Of a DNA stretch of 64,000 nucleotides, positions 27,804-37,001 are shown piece by piece. Position 1 is the stretch's first letter. The number at the start of each line of letters is the position of its first letter. The notes below the pieces were generated by a model, which was not told where the DNA came from, did no database searches, and saw only the letters and a list, made by a program, of their open reading frames with translations. The DNA lies in contig NZ_QBKQ01000002.1 of assembly GCF_003054225.1 (NCBI RefSeq), forward strand, positions 310,001 through 374,000. The letters run 5' to 3'. The DNA comes from Christiangramia gaetbulicola (GTDB lineage Bacteria > Bacteroidota > Bacteroidia > Flavobacteriales > Flavobacteriaceae). The position numbers and the translations under genes were made by a program.

Positions 27804-28217
27804 CTATTTTTTATTCTGCAAAAGGTAATCCAAAGAATACTTTCCTCCTCCACAGATTACCAATAGTAAAAACCCGAACATAAAAAGAATTGGCAATTCC
27901 TGTTTTCCAAAACCATCAGGGGCATGAACTATAAACGCGGCAACAGCCATGGTAATAACGATTGGTATCGCCGAAAACCTGGTGAGAAAACCAAAGATTA
28001 TAAAAACAGAGCAAATGAACTCCGCGAAAACGGCCAGGGTAAAACTTATAGTTTCTCCCAAGCCCAAAGGATCTGCAAACACTATTTCTTCAGGACCAAA
28101 GAATTTTAAAAGTTTTGGGAATCCATGGGTAAGCATTAAAGCAGCAATGGCCATTCTAAAAATGAGCAGGCCAATATCCACGTTCACTAAATTCAGGTTG
28201 GTTTTGTAAGAATTCAT
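27804..28217 (-). CDS. DoxX family membrane protein
   Basis: 137 residues, four membrane helices, with the DoxX signature GLLIFRMAIAALMLTHGFPKL at the first helix and LFMFGFLLLVICGGGKYSLD at the last. DoxX proteins are linked to quinone or thiosulfate redox and to oxidative stress, but often have unknown roles. It leads the gluconate operon; the next start is 7 bp downstream. The connection to gluconate use could be a redox partner for 6PGDH reducing equivalents, which is only inference. Confidence 0.85.
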   Translation of the reverse strand: MNSYKTNLNLVNVDIGLLIFRMAIAALMLTHGFPKLLKFFGPEEIVFADPLGLGETISFTLAVFAEFICSVFIIFGFLTRFSAIPIVITMAVAAFIVHAPDGFGKQELPILFMFGFLLLVICGGGKYSLDYLLQNKK

Positions 28218-28416
28218 CAGATTGAAATTTTAATTGTTTTAAAGGTAAAAAAATATAGTTCCCTCGGGTATAACTTTTTATAAAGAAAATCCTATTAAAA
28301 TCTTTCTACGTGTAAGAACAATTGTTAAGAAGTATTTTATATAAATATGCATTTTATCGATATTATATTGCTTTTCATCGAAAAAATTAAATTAGAATTT
28401 ATTATATTTATTCCTG

Positions 28417-28914
28417 TTGAGAAAAATATACTACATATTACCCCTTTTGTTTATGTTCCCTGCCTGGTTAATGGGACAGAATAGCGCTACTGCTTCCTTT
28501 ACGGCTTCGGTAACGGTTATTGAGCCTATAGAGGTAAAAACAACCTCTCATATGAATTTCGCAAACATAGATGCCAGAGAAGGCGGTACAGTCATCTTGC
28601 ATCCAGATAATACGAGGGAGGCGATAGGTAGTGTAAATCTTGAATCAAATAGTGAAGTTTCTGCCGCTGTATTCGAAGTAAATGGACAAAATGGTTATTC
28701 TTATGATATTGCTCTTCCGGAATCATCATATATACTTACAAACGGTTCTGAAAACATTACAATAAAGGATTTCCAAAGTGACTTTAGTTCGGGTAATTTT
28801 TCAGGATCTTCACAAAACGTCAGGGTTGGTGCGAGCATCTATATCAATCCAGATCAAGAACCAGGAGTTTATACCAGTCAAACTTTACTTCAGGTTACGG
28901 TAAACTACAATTAA
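28417..28914 (+). CDS. DUF4402 pilin-like subunit 1
   Basis: 165 residues from a TTG start (no ATG precedes a full signal peptide). The signal peptide ends at LMGQ. The mature part is all-beta, starts with an alternating segment NSATASFTASVTVIEPIEV and has the DUF4402-like core (HMNFANIDAREGGTV, ends GVYTSQTLLQVTVNYN). DUF4402 is known as a beta-sandwich in putative surface proteins of Bacteroidota. The C-terminal VTVNYN with penultimate Tyr and the alternating N-terminus resemble chaperone-usher pilins. It is the first gene of the operon and there are no cysteines. Confidence 0.8.
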   Translation: MRKIYYILPLLFMFPAWLMGQNSATASFTASVTVIEPIEVKTTSHMNFANIDAREGGTVILHPDNTREAIGSVNLESNSEVSAAVFEVNGQNGYSYDIALPESSYILTNGSENITIKDFQSDFSSGNFSGSSQNVRVGASIYINPDQEPGVYTSQTLLQVTVNYN

Positions 28915-29097
28915 CGAGCTTCTTACAGAGAATTTTTCCTATAACAATTACTAAAGGGCGTTAAATTTAACTTCTTTTATGGAGTAAATAGGTTGTTCGT
29001 CGATTTTTCAGCCACTAACGTCGAATAATTTTTAGTCCGATTATATATAGCCCCATATTAGCCATGTTAAAACTATAATACCCCAAACTAATTAACT

Positions 29098-29589
29098 ATG
29101 AAAAAGATTACTTTTATTTTAATGGCCTTAATTTCAGGTAGTGCATTTGCACAAGAGTCTACTGGAACTGCAGATGTCTTTGCAGAAATTGTAACTCCAA
29201 TTACTATAACCGGTGGAACCGATTTAAATTTCGGAAGTATTGTTGCAGCTGAAGGTGGAAATGTTCGAGTAAATACAGAAGGAACGAGAACTTTTTCTAA
29301 CACTAACATGGAAGTAATTTCAAGCTCAGCAATAACTCCAGCTACATTTAGTGTTACGGCAGCAGATGATTTCGCTTATAATATTTACATCCCTTCTACA
29401 GTTTTAACTGGAGATGGTGATGATATGACTGTAACTTTTACTCAAGATCTAGATGGTGAAACCGATGGAACAGCATCAGGTACAGGAGCAGCTCAAAATC
29501 TTAAGGTGGGAGGATTGTTAACTGTTGCAAGTGGGCAAACTGCTGGGACCTATCAGGGAGTTGTTACAGTAACAGTTGCATATCAATAA
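29098..29589 (+). CDS. DUF4402 pilin-like subunit 2 (possible major subunit)
   Basis: 163 residues, signal peptide ending GSAFAQ, mature beta protein with the DUF4402 core (GGTDLNFGSIVAAEGGNVRV) and a C-terminal TVTVAYQ. The alternating N-terminal stretch GTADVFAEIVTPITI is present and there are no mature cysteines. A 183-bp leader precedes it and a terminator-like hairpin follows it. That arrangement would raise its level above the downstream genes, as for a major shaft subunit. Confidence 0.8.
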   Translation: MKKITFILMALISGSAFAQESTGTADVFAEIVTPITITGGTDLNFGSIVAAEGGNVRVNTEGTRTFSNTNMEVISSSAITPATFSVTAADDFAYNIYIPSTVLTGDGDDMTVTFTQDLDGETDGTASGTGAAQNLKVGGLLTVASGQTAGTYQGVVTVTVAYQ

Positions 29590-29612
29590 TTGAAAGTAAA
29601 TCAAGATATTAA

Positions 29613-29643
29613 GGACGCCGCCCTATTGTGGCGGCGTTTTTAA
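29613..29643 (+). terminator. internal terminator/attenuator after DUF4402 subunit 2
   Basis: GACGCCGCC / GGCGGCGT stem with 7-nt loop followed by five Ts then AATTTC, lying between subunits 2 and 3. The stem is very GC-rich for this genome. Partial readthrough would set a stoichiometry between early and late genes. Confidence 0.75.
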
Positions 29644-29679
29644 TTTCAACTCTATATAATTAACCGTTATAAAAGATCA

Positions 29680-30177
29680 ATGAAAAGCTCTTATTTTTTC
29701 ATGTTTTTCTTAAGCATATTCACTACTGGCGTATTTGCTCAAAATTCATCCACTGCTACCGTTAATAGCAGGGCTACGGTTATAGATCCTATAAAGATTG
29801 ATAAGACGGTAGACCTGGATTTTGGGAATGTAATAAGTGCCTATAACCCGGGACAGGTGATTCTAACACCAGACGGCTCCAGGGTTGCTTACGGTGTTCA
29901 GATCTCGAATTCAGTTCCCGGTACTGTGAATCCTGCTGAAGCCATTGTTACCCATGGCAATAATAATTACTCTATCACTCTGCCGGAAGAATTCACTCTG
30001 TACAATCAGGATAATCCGAATCAAATTTTGATCATAGACCGTTTTACCGTGCAACCTCAGGAAGGTAACCTTATAGATGTTATCAAAATTGGTGGAACCT
30101 TAAATCTAGAGGCCAACCAGGCTTCAGGATTTTATACCAATTCGTCGGGATTCAACGTAACGGTTTCCTATAATTAA
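29680..30177 (+). CDS. DUF4402 pilin-like subunit 3
   Basis: 165 residues with a signal peptide ending TGVFAQ, an alternating N-terminal segment (STATVNSRATVIDPIKI) and the DUF4402 core KTVDLDFGNVISAYNPGQV. It ends in FNVTVSYN. Cysteine-free. It is separated from subunit 2 by the internal hairpin and precedes the chaperone by 85 bp. A minor subunit is likely, but not shown. Confidence 0.8.
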   Translation: MKSSYFFMFFLSIFTTGVFAQNSSTATVNSRATVIDPIKIDKTVDLDFGNVISAYNPGQVILTPDGSRVAYGVQISNSVPGTVNPAEAIVTHGNNNYSITLPEEFTLYNQDNPNQILIIDRFTVQPQEGNLIDVIKIGGTLNLEANQASGFYTNSSGFNVTVSYN

Positions 30178-30262
30178 AAAAGTTAGTTTATAAACAAGCG
30201 TCAATTCTATTTAATTACCTTTGAAACCAACTAATTAAAAGTAAAATCCAGCCCCCCAGGAT

Positions 30263-31084
30263 ATGTTTAAAAAATTACCTACGCCCCTATTCCTATTTTG
30301 CATTTTTATTTTTTCAAGTCTTTCAAATTACGCTCAGGGAGATCTTATGATCATGCCCAAGAGACTTGTTTTCGACGGTTCTGAACGATCACAGGAAATA
30401 AACCTGGCCAATACCGGTAAAGATACCGCTGTTTACGCCATTTCTTTTGTAAACTATGTCATGACCGAAGCCGGAGACTTTAAACAAGTTGAAGAACCGG
30501 TAGAAGGACAAAGATTTGCAACCGACTTTTTAAGATATTTTCCTCGCAGGGTCACCCTGGCGCCTAATGAATCTCAAACTATTCGTGTACAATTGACCCG
30601 TACCGGGAATCTTGAACAGGGAGAATACAGATCTCATATGTATTTCAGAGCTGTGGAAGAACAAACCGCTCTGGGTGCAGAAGAGACAAAAGAAACCGAT
30701 GGGATTTCCATAAACATTAAAACTGTTTTTGGAATTAGTATTCCAATTATCATTAGAGAGGGTAAATCTACAACAGAAATAAATCTAAGTGATCTATCCT
30801 TAGATACAAATGGCGAAAAACCCAAGCTCAGCCTGGTGATCAACCGCTCAGGGAACATGTCTGTATATGGTAATTTAACGGTTAATCACATAGCTCCAAA
30901 TGGTTCTCAAACAGAAGTAGGCCAGGTAAAAGGAATATCGGTCTATACGCCGAATGCAAAAAGATTCTTCAGTTTTGACCTAAGAAATACCTCAGAGATA
31001 GATCTAAGTTCGGGTACTTTAGAAGTTAGTTATTCTGAAGATGATGGAGGAAATTCGACAACAAAAGAAATTTCCTTGAAATAA
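30263..31084 (+). CDS. PapD-like periplasmic pilus chaperone
   Basis: 273 residues, signal peptide ending NYAQ. The N-terminal Ig domain follows the PapD pattern (MIMPKRLVFDGSERSQEINL, then RRVTLAPNESQTIRVQL and EGEYRSHMYFRAVEEQT). The G1-strand-like stretch is KTVFGISIPIIIRE, with alternating hydrophobic residues as in donor-strand chaperones; a second Ig domain follows. It should stabilise DUF4402 subunits in the periplasm. It is followed after one base by the T9SS-sorted gene. Confidence 0.8.
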   Translation: MFKKLPTPLFLFCIFIFSSLSNYAQGDLMIMPKRLVFDGSERSQEINLANTGKDTAVYAISFVNYVMTEAGDFKQVEEPVEGQRFATDFLRYFPRRVTLAPNESQTIRVQLTRTGNLEQGEYRSHMYFRAVEEQTALGAEETKETDGISINIKTVFGISIPIIIREGKSTTEINLSDLSLDTNGEKPKLSLVINRSGNMSVYGNLTVNHIAPNGSQTEVGQVKGISVYTPNAKRFFSFDLRNTSEIDLSSGTLEVSYSEDDGGNSTTKEISLK

Positions 31085-31085
31085 T

Positions 31086-33884
31086 ATGGATAGAAACTAC
31101 CCCCGGTTTTTTAAATTACTTAAAACAACGGTTTTTCTTTTTGGATTATTTTTTTCCCAAATTTCATTTGGACAGGATATAATATCTACTGAGGATGGTA
31201 ATTGGAACGATGTAGTTTGGAATCCTTCACGCCTACCGGGGTCGACAGATAATGTTCAGATATCAGATTCAATTGTAATCGAGAAAGACTCTATTGTTGA
31301 AATAAACGATTTAGATATTGCCAATAATGGAGAAATAAATGTTTTTGGAACTTTAGTGGTTTATGGAAACATTACTATGGACAACAATGGTTCGAATTTT
31401 AAGATGCAAAATTCTGCTCAGGTAATTGTATTTGGTGACTTTTTAGCTTCTAATAAAATTGATATTTCTATTTCCAGTTATCTTATTATTCAAGGGGATT
31501 TTATAAAAAAAGGTAGTAGCGGGCAAGGTACTTTAAATGTTGACGACGGTAATATATTTATTTATGGAGAGGTAGATGGGTGGTCTAATTTTGGAGCTTG
31601 TGACGAAGAAAGTACTTATTCTGGTACCCCTGAAGAAAGTGGCACCTGTGATTATGGAGATGAAGATGATTTCGCAAATAATCCTAATATACCTGAAGAA
31701 ATAATTAATTTAAGTCGTTGCTACGATCTAACCGGAATCTCAAACCAGATAGCTTGTGAAGCCTCTTCTGCTACTTTTAGTGTTGCTTCAAATCCTGAGA
31801 TCAATTATCAATGGCAGGAAAAAACAGGAGATTTAGATTGGATAGACGTTGGATCAAACTTAAATGAGTATACTGTTTCAAATACATCATTAGAAGATAA
31901 TGGCAAATTTTATAGGGTCATTGTAAAACCAAAAGATACAGTTGCCTCTAAATGTAAAATTTCGATATCCAGAAAGGCCAGTCTAAGTGTTCAAAGCGCT
32001 GGAATTTGGAACGGCTCCTCAGATAATAACTGGAACAATACGGCAAACTGGAGCTGCAATATCTTGCCAACTCTTCAAACCGATGTTTTGATCCCTGAAA
32101 ATTTAGCTTCAGGAAATTATCCGGAAATAACAGCCGGTACTAATGCTTTTGCAAGAAATCTTAGCATTGAAAATAATGCTTCAGTCATTGTAGATGATAA
32201 CTGGTTGCGTATTGCCGGAGATCTCACCAACGCTGGTGCTCTAATTGTAGAGAACGGTAGTATTTCTTTCGAAGGAAACCCAGCCCAGACTATTCCAATT
32301 TCTGCTTTTGAAAATAACCAGGTCAAAAATTTAAGAATCAACAATTCTTCTGGAGTGACCTCAGAAGCAAAAATTGAAATAACCGGAACTCTTAAAGTTG
32401 AAGCAGGTACTTTCGATACTGGAGATGATCTTACCTTAATTTCGAATGCAACTCAAACCGCATTGATCGATGGAAGCGGGAATGGAGAAATTACTGGTCT
32501 CGTAACCATGCAACGCTATCTAGATAAAGCTTTTGGATATAAATATTTTAGCTCTCCGTTTAAGAATTCAACCGTCAATGATTTTAGCTCATATGTAGAT
32601 CTGCAGGATCCTGAAAGCGGTTTCCCACATTTCTATAGATATGACGAAAATCGAAGAATAGACAGCCTGGATCTGGATGCAACCGGCTGGTCCCCTTATA
32701 TTGAACCGGGGAACGCTTTAAATGTTTCGGAAGGTTATGCCATTAATTTCGGGGCATCAAGCACTCCAGATACAATACAAATTACCGGAGAGGTCAATAA
32801 TGGCCCGATTCCGGCGAAAGAACTACTAAATCACCAGCGGGAATACACTAAAGGATTTCATCTGGTGGGCAACCCCTACCCTTCGCCAATTGACTGGGAG
32901 GCCACAGCAGGTTGGACCAGGGATAATATCGATGATGGGATTTATTTTTTTACTGCGAGTGAAACCAATCAGTATACCGGGACATATACGGCCTATGTAA
33001 ATGATCTTTCTACGGCCAATCCTTTAGCAGATGGACGATCTTCCAACATTATCCCATCTATGCAGGGCTTCTTTATAAAAGTAAGCGATTCTGATACCCA
33101 GGATATAGTGACCGGCACTTTTGAAATGGATAACGAGATAAGAGTCGTAGATTTTGCGCAGGATTTCCTGAAGTCTCCAATAACAGACCAAAGATCCATT
33201 ATCAGGCTAGAAGCTGGATTCAAAAATATAGAGCAGAATGATGCTATGGTCATCTACTTTTCCTCTTTTGCTACGGTAAATTTTGAAAAAGAACTGGATG
33301 CATTCAAATTGAAAAATACCGATCCTGCTGTACCGAGCTTTTATAATATAACCGACGACAGTAAGGAACTGGCGATCAATGCAATTCCATTTCCTGAATA
33401 TGGTTCCTATAAAAAGATCCCTTTAGGAATTAATGCCGAACAAAGTGGAGAGATGACAATAAAGTTGAGTTCCATACAAAACCTTAGTTCAAATTTCAAT
33501 GTCTATTTAATTGATCATGAAAAAAATATTGGTCAGAATTTAAGTGACGAACCTGAATACAGTTTCAAAATCGAAGCAGGAAAACATGATTCCCGTTTCG
33601 AATTAATGTTCTCTGAGGAACAAGTTTCAAGTCCTGCAATTGCCTTTAATGAGCCATTCGATATAAAGGTTGAAAACGGAAAGGTAAAGGTTAGCCTCAA
33701 CCTGGAAAGGGACCAAAATGGTGTTTTAAGAGCTAGTACTATTACCGGTCAAATTCTTCAGGTTAGAAATGCAAAAGGAAAGGACGAGGTTTTTTTCGAT
33801 GGAATTACCAGTAACGGTATTTACATAATTAACCTTCAGCTTGATCAAAAGCAGTACACGAAAAAAGTATTAATCAAAAAATAA
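31086..33884 (+). CDS. large multi-domain surface protein with T9SS type A sorting domain
   Basis: 932 residues. The signal peptide ends SQISFGQ. Residues ~25-200 are a repetitive beta-solenoid-like region (IFIYGEVDGW). Residues ~210-300 are an Ig-like domain (NYQWQEKTGDLDW). Residues ~305-800 are a second beta-rich region with YKYFSSPFKN and GFHLVGNPYPSPIDW, common in T9SS surface proteins. A Por secretion (type A) C-terminal sorting domain ends with GIYIINLQLDQKQYTKKVLIKK. It lies directly after the chaperone (1-bp gap) and 9 bp before subunit 4, so it belongs to the operon, possibly as tip adhesin or anchor. The first ~850 bases are more AT-rich than the rest. Confidence 0.8.
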   Translation: MDRNYPRFFKLLKTTVFLFGLFFSQISFGQDIISTEDGNWNDVVWNPSRLPGSTDNVQISDSIVIEKDSIVEINDLDIANNGEINVFGTLVVYGNITMDNNGSNFKMQNSAQVIVFGDFLASNKIDISISSYLIIQGDFIKKGSSGQGTLNVDDGNIFIYGEVDGWSNFGACDEESTYSGTPEESGTCDYGDEDDFANNPNIPEEIINLSRCYDLTGISNQIACEASSATFSVASNPEINYQWQEKTGDLDWIDVGSNLNEYTVSNTSLEDNGKFYRVIVKPKDTVASKCKISISRKASLSVQSAGIWNGSSDNNWNNTANWSCNILPTLQTDVLIPENLASGNYPEITAGTNAFARNLSIENNASVIVDDNWLRIAGDLTNAGALIVENGSISFEGNPAQTIPISAFENNQVKNLRINNSSGVTSEAKIEITGTLKVEAGTFDTGDDLTLISNATQTALIDGSGNGEITGLVTMQRYLDKAFGYKYFSSPFKNSTVNDFSSYVDLQDPESGFPHFYRYDENRRIDSLDLDATGWSPYIEPGNALNVSEGYAINFGASSTPDTIQITGEVNNGPIPAKELLNHQREYTKGFHLVGNPYPSPIDWEATAGWTRDNIDDGIYFFTASETNQYTGTYTAYVNDLSTANPLADGRSSNIIPSMQGFFIKVSDSDTQDIVTGTFEMDNEIRVVDFAQDFLKSPITDQRSIIRLEAGFKNIEQNDAMVIYFSSFATVNFEKELDAFKLKNTDPAVPSFYNITDDSKELAINAIPFPEYGSYKKIPLGINAEQSGEMTIKLSSIQNLSSNFNVYLIDHEKNIGQNLSDEPEYSFKIEAGKHDSRFELMFSEEQVSSPAIAFNEPFDIKVENGKVKVSLNLERDQNGVLRASTITGQILQVRNAKGKDEVFFDGITSNGIYIINLQLDQKQYTKKVLIKK

Positions 33885-33893
33885 ACGAAAACT

Positions 33894-34412
33894 ATGCTGG
33901 CTTTACGCTTATATAAGACTACACTTTGTCTGTTATTGCTATTGTTTTCAGTAATTGAAATTAAAGCCCAGGAAAACCCACCAGTCCCGGTGCAGGTGGA
34001 AGTTAGAACCTCCAGAAATCTTAATTTTGGTTCTTTTACTGCAGGTAATTCTGGTGGAAATGTTAGCGTTAGCTACGACGATCAGCGTACTGTAGATGGT
34101 GATATTTTCGAGCTTAATTTTGGCCAACCAGTTTCTGCCGCATTATTCGATGTATATGCCAACCCGGGAACTATAATACAAATCCAGGATATGGGTGCTT
34201 ATACCCTGGAAAATCAGGATACCGGTATCCAGATAGAATTATTCATAAACAGCTTTAGCACGGGGCAACGCACTTTTGTTACGCAGGCTCCTAATGCACA
34301 AACCCCTAATGAAGTTTTTGTGGGTGGCACCTTGCGCATTCCCTCAGATAATTCCGGGAACCTACCAGGAACCTATTTTGGTACGTTCACCCTAAATTTT
34401 ATTCATCAGTAG
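33894..34412 (+). CDS. DUF4402 pilin-like subunit 4, lacking the N-terminal extension
   Basis: 172 residues. The signal peptide ends KAQ, then only ENPPVPVQVEVRTS before the core NLNFGSFTAGNSGGNV. The extension is about 7-8 residues shorter than in subunits 1-3 (counted to the LNFG core), and the end is LNFIHQ rather than VTVxY(N/Q). A subunit that cannot donate a strand would sit at a fibre end (tip or base). The gene lies 18 bp before the usher-like gene. Confidence 0.8.
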   Translation: MLALRLYKTTLCLLLLLFSVIEIKAQENPPVPVQVEVRTSRNLNFGSFTAGNSGGNVSVSYDDQRTVDGDIFELNFGQPVSAALFDVYANPGTIIQIQDMGAYTLENQDTGIQIELFINSFSTGQRTFVTQAPNAQTPNEVFVGGTLRIPSDNSGNLPGTYFGTFTLNFIHQ

Positions 34413-34430
34413 CAAGTACTCCCCCGGTTA

Positions 34431-37001
34431 ATGCAAACACAATTTCGAGCTTTTACTATTGAGTTTTTAAAAAAACTTCTACCAGTAATTTTATGCCTGT
34501 TCCTATCTATTTCTGGATATTCTCAGGACGAATGGCCTGGATATGATGAGCTGAATGTAGAAATGCATATTCCAGATCTTGGAACCATAGAAATACCGGT
34601 AGCTATTAAAGGGCAGGAAGCCTATATTCCTGTCGTAGAACTCTTCAATTTTTTAAAGATCAAAAATGAAGAAACAGCTGATGGCATCAAAGGTTTCATC
34701 ATTAATCCAGATTCATCTTTTGTTATAAATCCTGCTGGAAATAGGATCATCTATAAAAACCAGGATTTACAACTCAAAGAAGACGATTTTATAAGGTCGG
34801 CGACAACACTATATTTAAAATCTGATCTTTTTGGAGATATCTTCGGTTTAAATACCGATTTCTCTTTTAGAAGCCTTTCTGTAAAATTAGAAACCGACAA
34901 AGAACTCCCGGTTATTAAAGAAATGCGCTTAAAGAAATTACGCCAGAATTTAAAACAGGTGAAAGGAGTTATTGAGCCAGACACTTCTATTGCCAGGACT
35001 AATCCATTTTTTAAAGGTGGAAGCCTGGATTGGGGTGTGGTGACAACCCAGCAAAGCGATTTTGAGAATGATAACCGCTTATCACTTGGATTGGGAACGA
35101 TGTTCCTCGGCGGGGAAACGAACTTAATGCTGAATTATTCCACCAGGGTTCCCTTCGATTCCCGAAATCAATTTTACCAGTGGCGATATATAAATAATGA
35201 TAGTAAATTATTTAAGCAGGTAACTGCAGGTAGGATTTTTACCCGGGCCACCTCTTCCCTATTCGCACCGGTGAGCGGTGTACAGGTGAGTAACAGCCCT
35301 TTCCAGAACAGAAGGTCTTTCGGAACTTATGTGCTAAATGACTATACTGAACCACGCTGGACTGTAGAGCTCTATGTAAACAATATTCTAATTGAGTTCA
35401 CCCAGGCAGATGCATCTGGATTTTACTCTTTTGATGTGCCTTTAATGTACGGTAATACCGCGGTAAGATTAAAGTTTTATGGCCCATACGGGCAGGAGCG
35501 AATTGAAGAACGTTTTATCAATGTACCATATAATTTTGTTCCAAAGAACGAACTTGAATATACACTAAGTGCTGGAATCGTTGAAAATGACGACCTGGAT
35601 CAATTCTCACGTGTTAATTTTAATTATGGGCTGAGCAATTCCATAACCATTGGGGGTGGTGCAGAATATCTATCCGGGGTGACCAGTGGCGAAGTGATGC
35701 CCTTTATAAATTCTTCGATCCGTTTTGCGACCAATTTCCTGTTTTCAGGAGAATACATGTATGGCGTTAAGAGCGAAGGTCTCCTAAGTTATCGCACACC
35801 GGGAAACATCCAGGTAGATCTTAATTATATTAGATATGACGAGGATCAAACCGCGATAAATTTTAATTACCTGGAGGAAAGAAAACTTAGTTTTTCTGCC
35901 CCTATTAGAACTAAAAATTTCTCATTGTTCAGTAGGTTCAGTGTGAACCAGATCATTATGCCTAGCACAGAGTTCACCACGGCACAGTTGCTATTGTCTG
36001 GAGCTATATTTGGCATTAGCACCAACCTTACTACTTATGGCATCTATAACGACAGGGTGAAAAATCCTACTGTTTACAGCTCGCTTTCACAAAGTTATAG
36101 ACTACCACATAACTTCCTGTTTTCACCACAGGTGCAATATGATTTTAGCCGAAACCAGTTTAATAATGTCATACTTGAACTTGAGCGTCCAGTATTTGAC
36201 AAGGGATTTGTAAATGTGGCATATGAAAACAATATGCTTCGAGATGCTCATATTTTTGAAATAGGTTTAAGGTATGCTTTTAATTTTGCCCAGACTTCGG
36301 TAACCTCAAGGCTTGGTAATCGTAATAATTCCTTTGTGCAGTCAGCTCGGGGTAGTTTATTACTAGACGACAACACCGGGTACGTAATCGCGAACAATCG
36401 CACCGCCATGTCCAGAGCTGCTCTTAGTATAATTCCATTCCTGGACTATAACTCTAACGGAAAAAGAGATCCTATGGAACCTGCTGTGCGTGGTATGGAG
36501 ATAAAGAATACTTCGGGCAGGTTAACCTACAATGAAGACGAAACTGTTCTTAGGATAACTGAATTGCAGCCGTATATCGACATGATCCTCGAAGTAGATC
36601 AAAACAGCCTGGATAATATCGCTTGGAAAGTTAAAAATGAAAAAATCAAGGTACATACTTTACCAAATCAATTCCAGGAAATTGAAGTGCCCGTAGAAGT
36701 TCTGGGAGAAGTTTCTGGAATGGTATATTTTAAAGAAAATGAAAGTCTGAAAGGTATTGGCAGAATTTCTGTAAATGTTATTGATGAAAATGGAAATATC
36801 GCGGCAGAATTTCTGACTGAAGGAGATGGTTATTTCACCTATTTAGGTTTAAAGCCGGGTAATTACACTGCCAGAATAGACCAGAAACAACTCGAGGCTC
36901 TCAATTTCAAAAGTTCAGGGGAACAGGCATTTAATATAGAATTAACCGAATATGGAGACATTGTGGATGATCTGGAATTCGTTCTGCAAAAAGATCAATA
37001 G
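34431..37001 (+). CDS. usher-like outer-membrane beta-barrel protein
   Basis: 856 residues with a signal peptide ending near SGYSQ. A plug/usher signature lies at about 310-370: VELYVNNILIEFTQADASGF followed by FDVPLMYGNTAVRLKFYGPYGQERIEERFINVPYNF. Amphipathic beta-strands fill 370-650. An Asp/Asn-rich DYNSNGKRDPMEP loop lies near 672-684. The last ~110 residues form a carboxypeptidase-regulatory-like beta sandwich (EVSGMVYFKENESLKGI). This matches chaperone-usher ushers distantly, mainly in the plug region. It would secrete and order DUF4402 subunits. The stop overlaps the convergent GreA/B gene by 7 bp. Confidence 0.75.
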   Translation: MQTQFRAFTIEFLKKLLPVILCLFLSISGYSQDEWPGYDELNVEMHIPDLGTIEIPVAIKGQEAYIPVVELFNFLKIKNEETADGIKGFIINPDSSFVINPAGNRIIYKNQDLQLKEDDFIRSATTLYLKSDLFGDIFGLNTDFSFRSLSVKLETDKELPVIKEMRLKKLRQNLKQVKGVIEPDTSIARTNPFFKGGSLDWGVVTTQQSDFENDNRLSLGLGTMFLGGETNLMLNYSTRVPFDSRNQFYQWRYINNDSKLFKQVTAGRIFTRATSSLFAPVSGVQVSNSPFQNRRSFGTYVLNDYTEPRWTVELYVNNILIEFTQADASGFYSFDVPLMYGNTAVRLKFYGPYGQERIEERFINVPYNFVPKNELEYTLSAGIVENDDLDQFSRVNFNYGLSNSITIGGGAEYLSGVTSGEVMPFINSSIRFATNFLFSGEYMYGVKSEGLLSYRTPGNIQVDLNYIRYDEDQTAINFNYLEERKLSFSAPIRTKNFSLFSRFSVNQIIMPSTEFTTAQLLLSGAIFGISTNLTTYGIYNDRVKNPTVYSSLSQSYRLPHNFLFSPQVQYDFSRNQFNNVILELERPVFDKGFVNVAYENNMLRDAHIFEIGLRYAFNFAQTSVTSRLGNRNNSFVQSARGSLLLDDNTGYVIANNRTAMSRAALSIIPFLDYNSNGKRDPMEPAVRGMEIKNTSGRLTYNEDETVLRITELQPYIDMILEVDQNSLDNIAWKVKNEKIKVHTLPNQFQEIEVPVEVLGEVSGMVYFKENESLKGIGRISVNVIDENGNIAAEFLTEGDGYFTYLGLKPGNYTARIDQKQLEALNFKSSGEQAFNIELTEYGDIVDDLEFVLQKDQ

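Noticed and set aside
27804-27853. ATG at 27853 as start of the kinase/dehydrogenase fusion
   Set aside because: It would overlap doxX by 50 bp and add 19 residues outside the kinase fold; the TTG at 27794-27796 gives the usual N-terminus.
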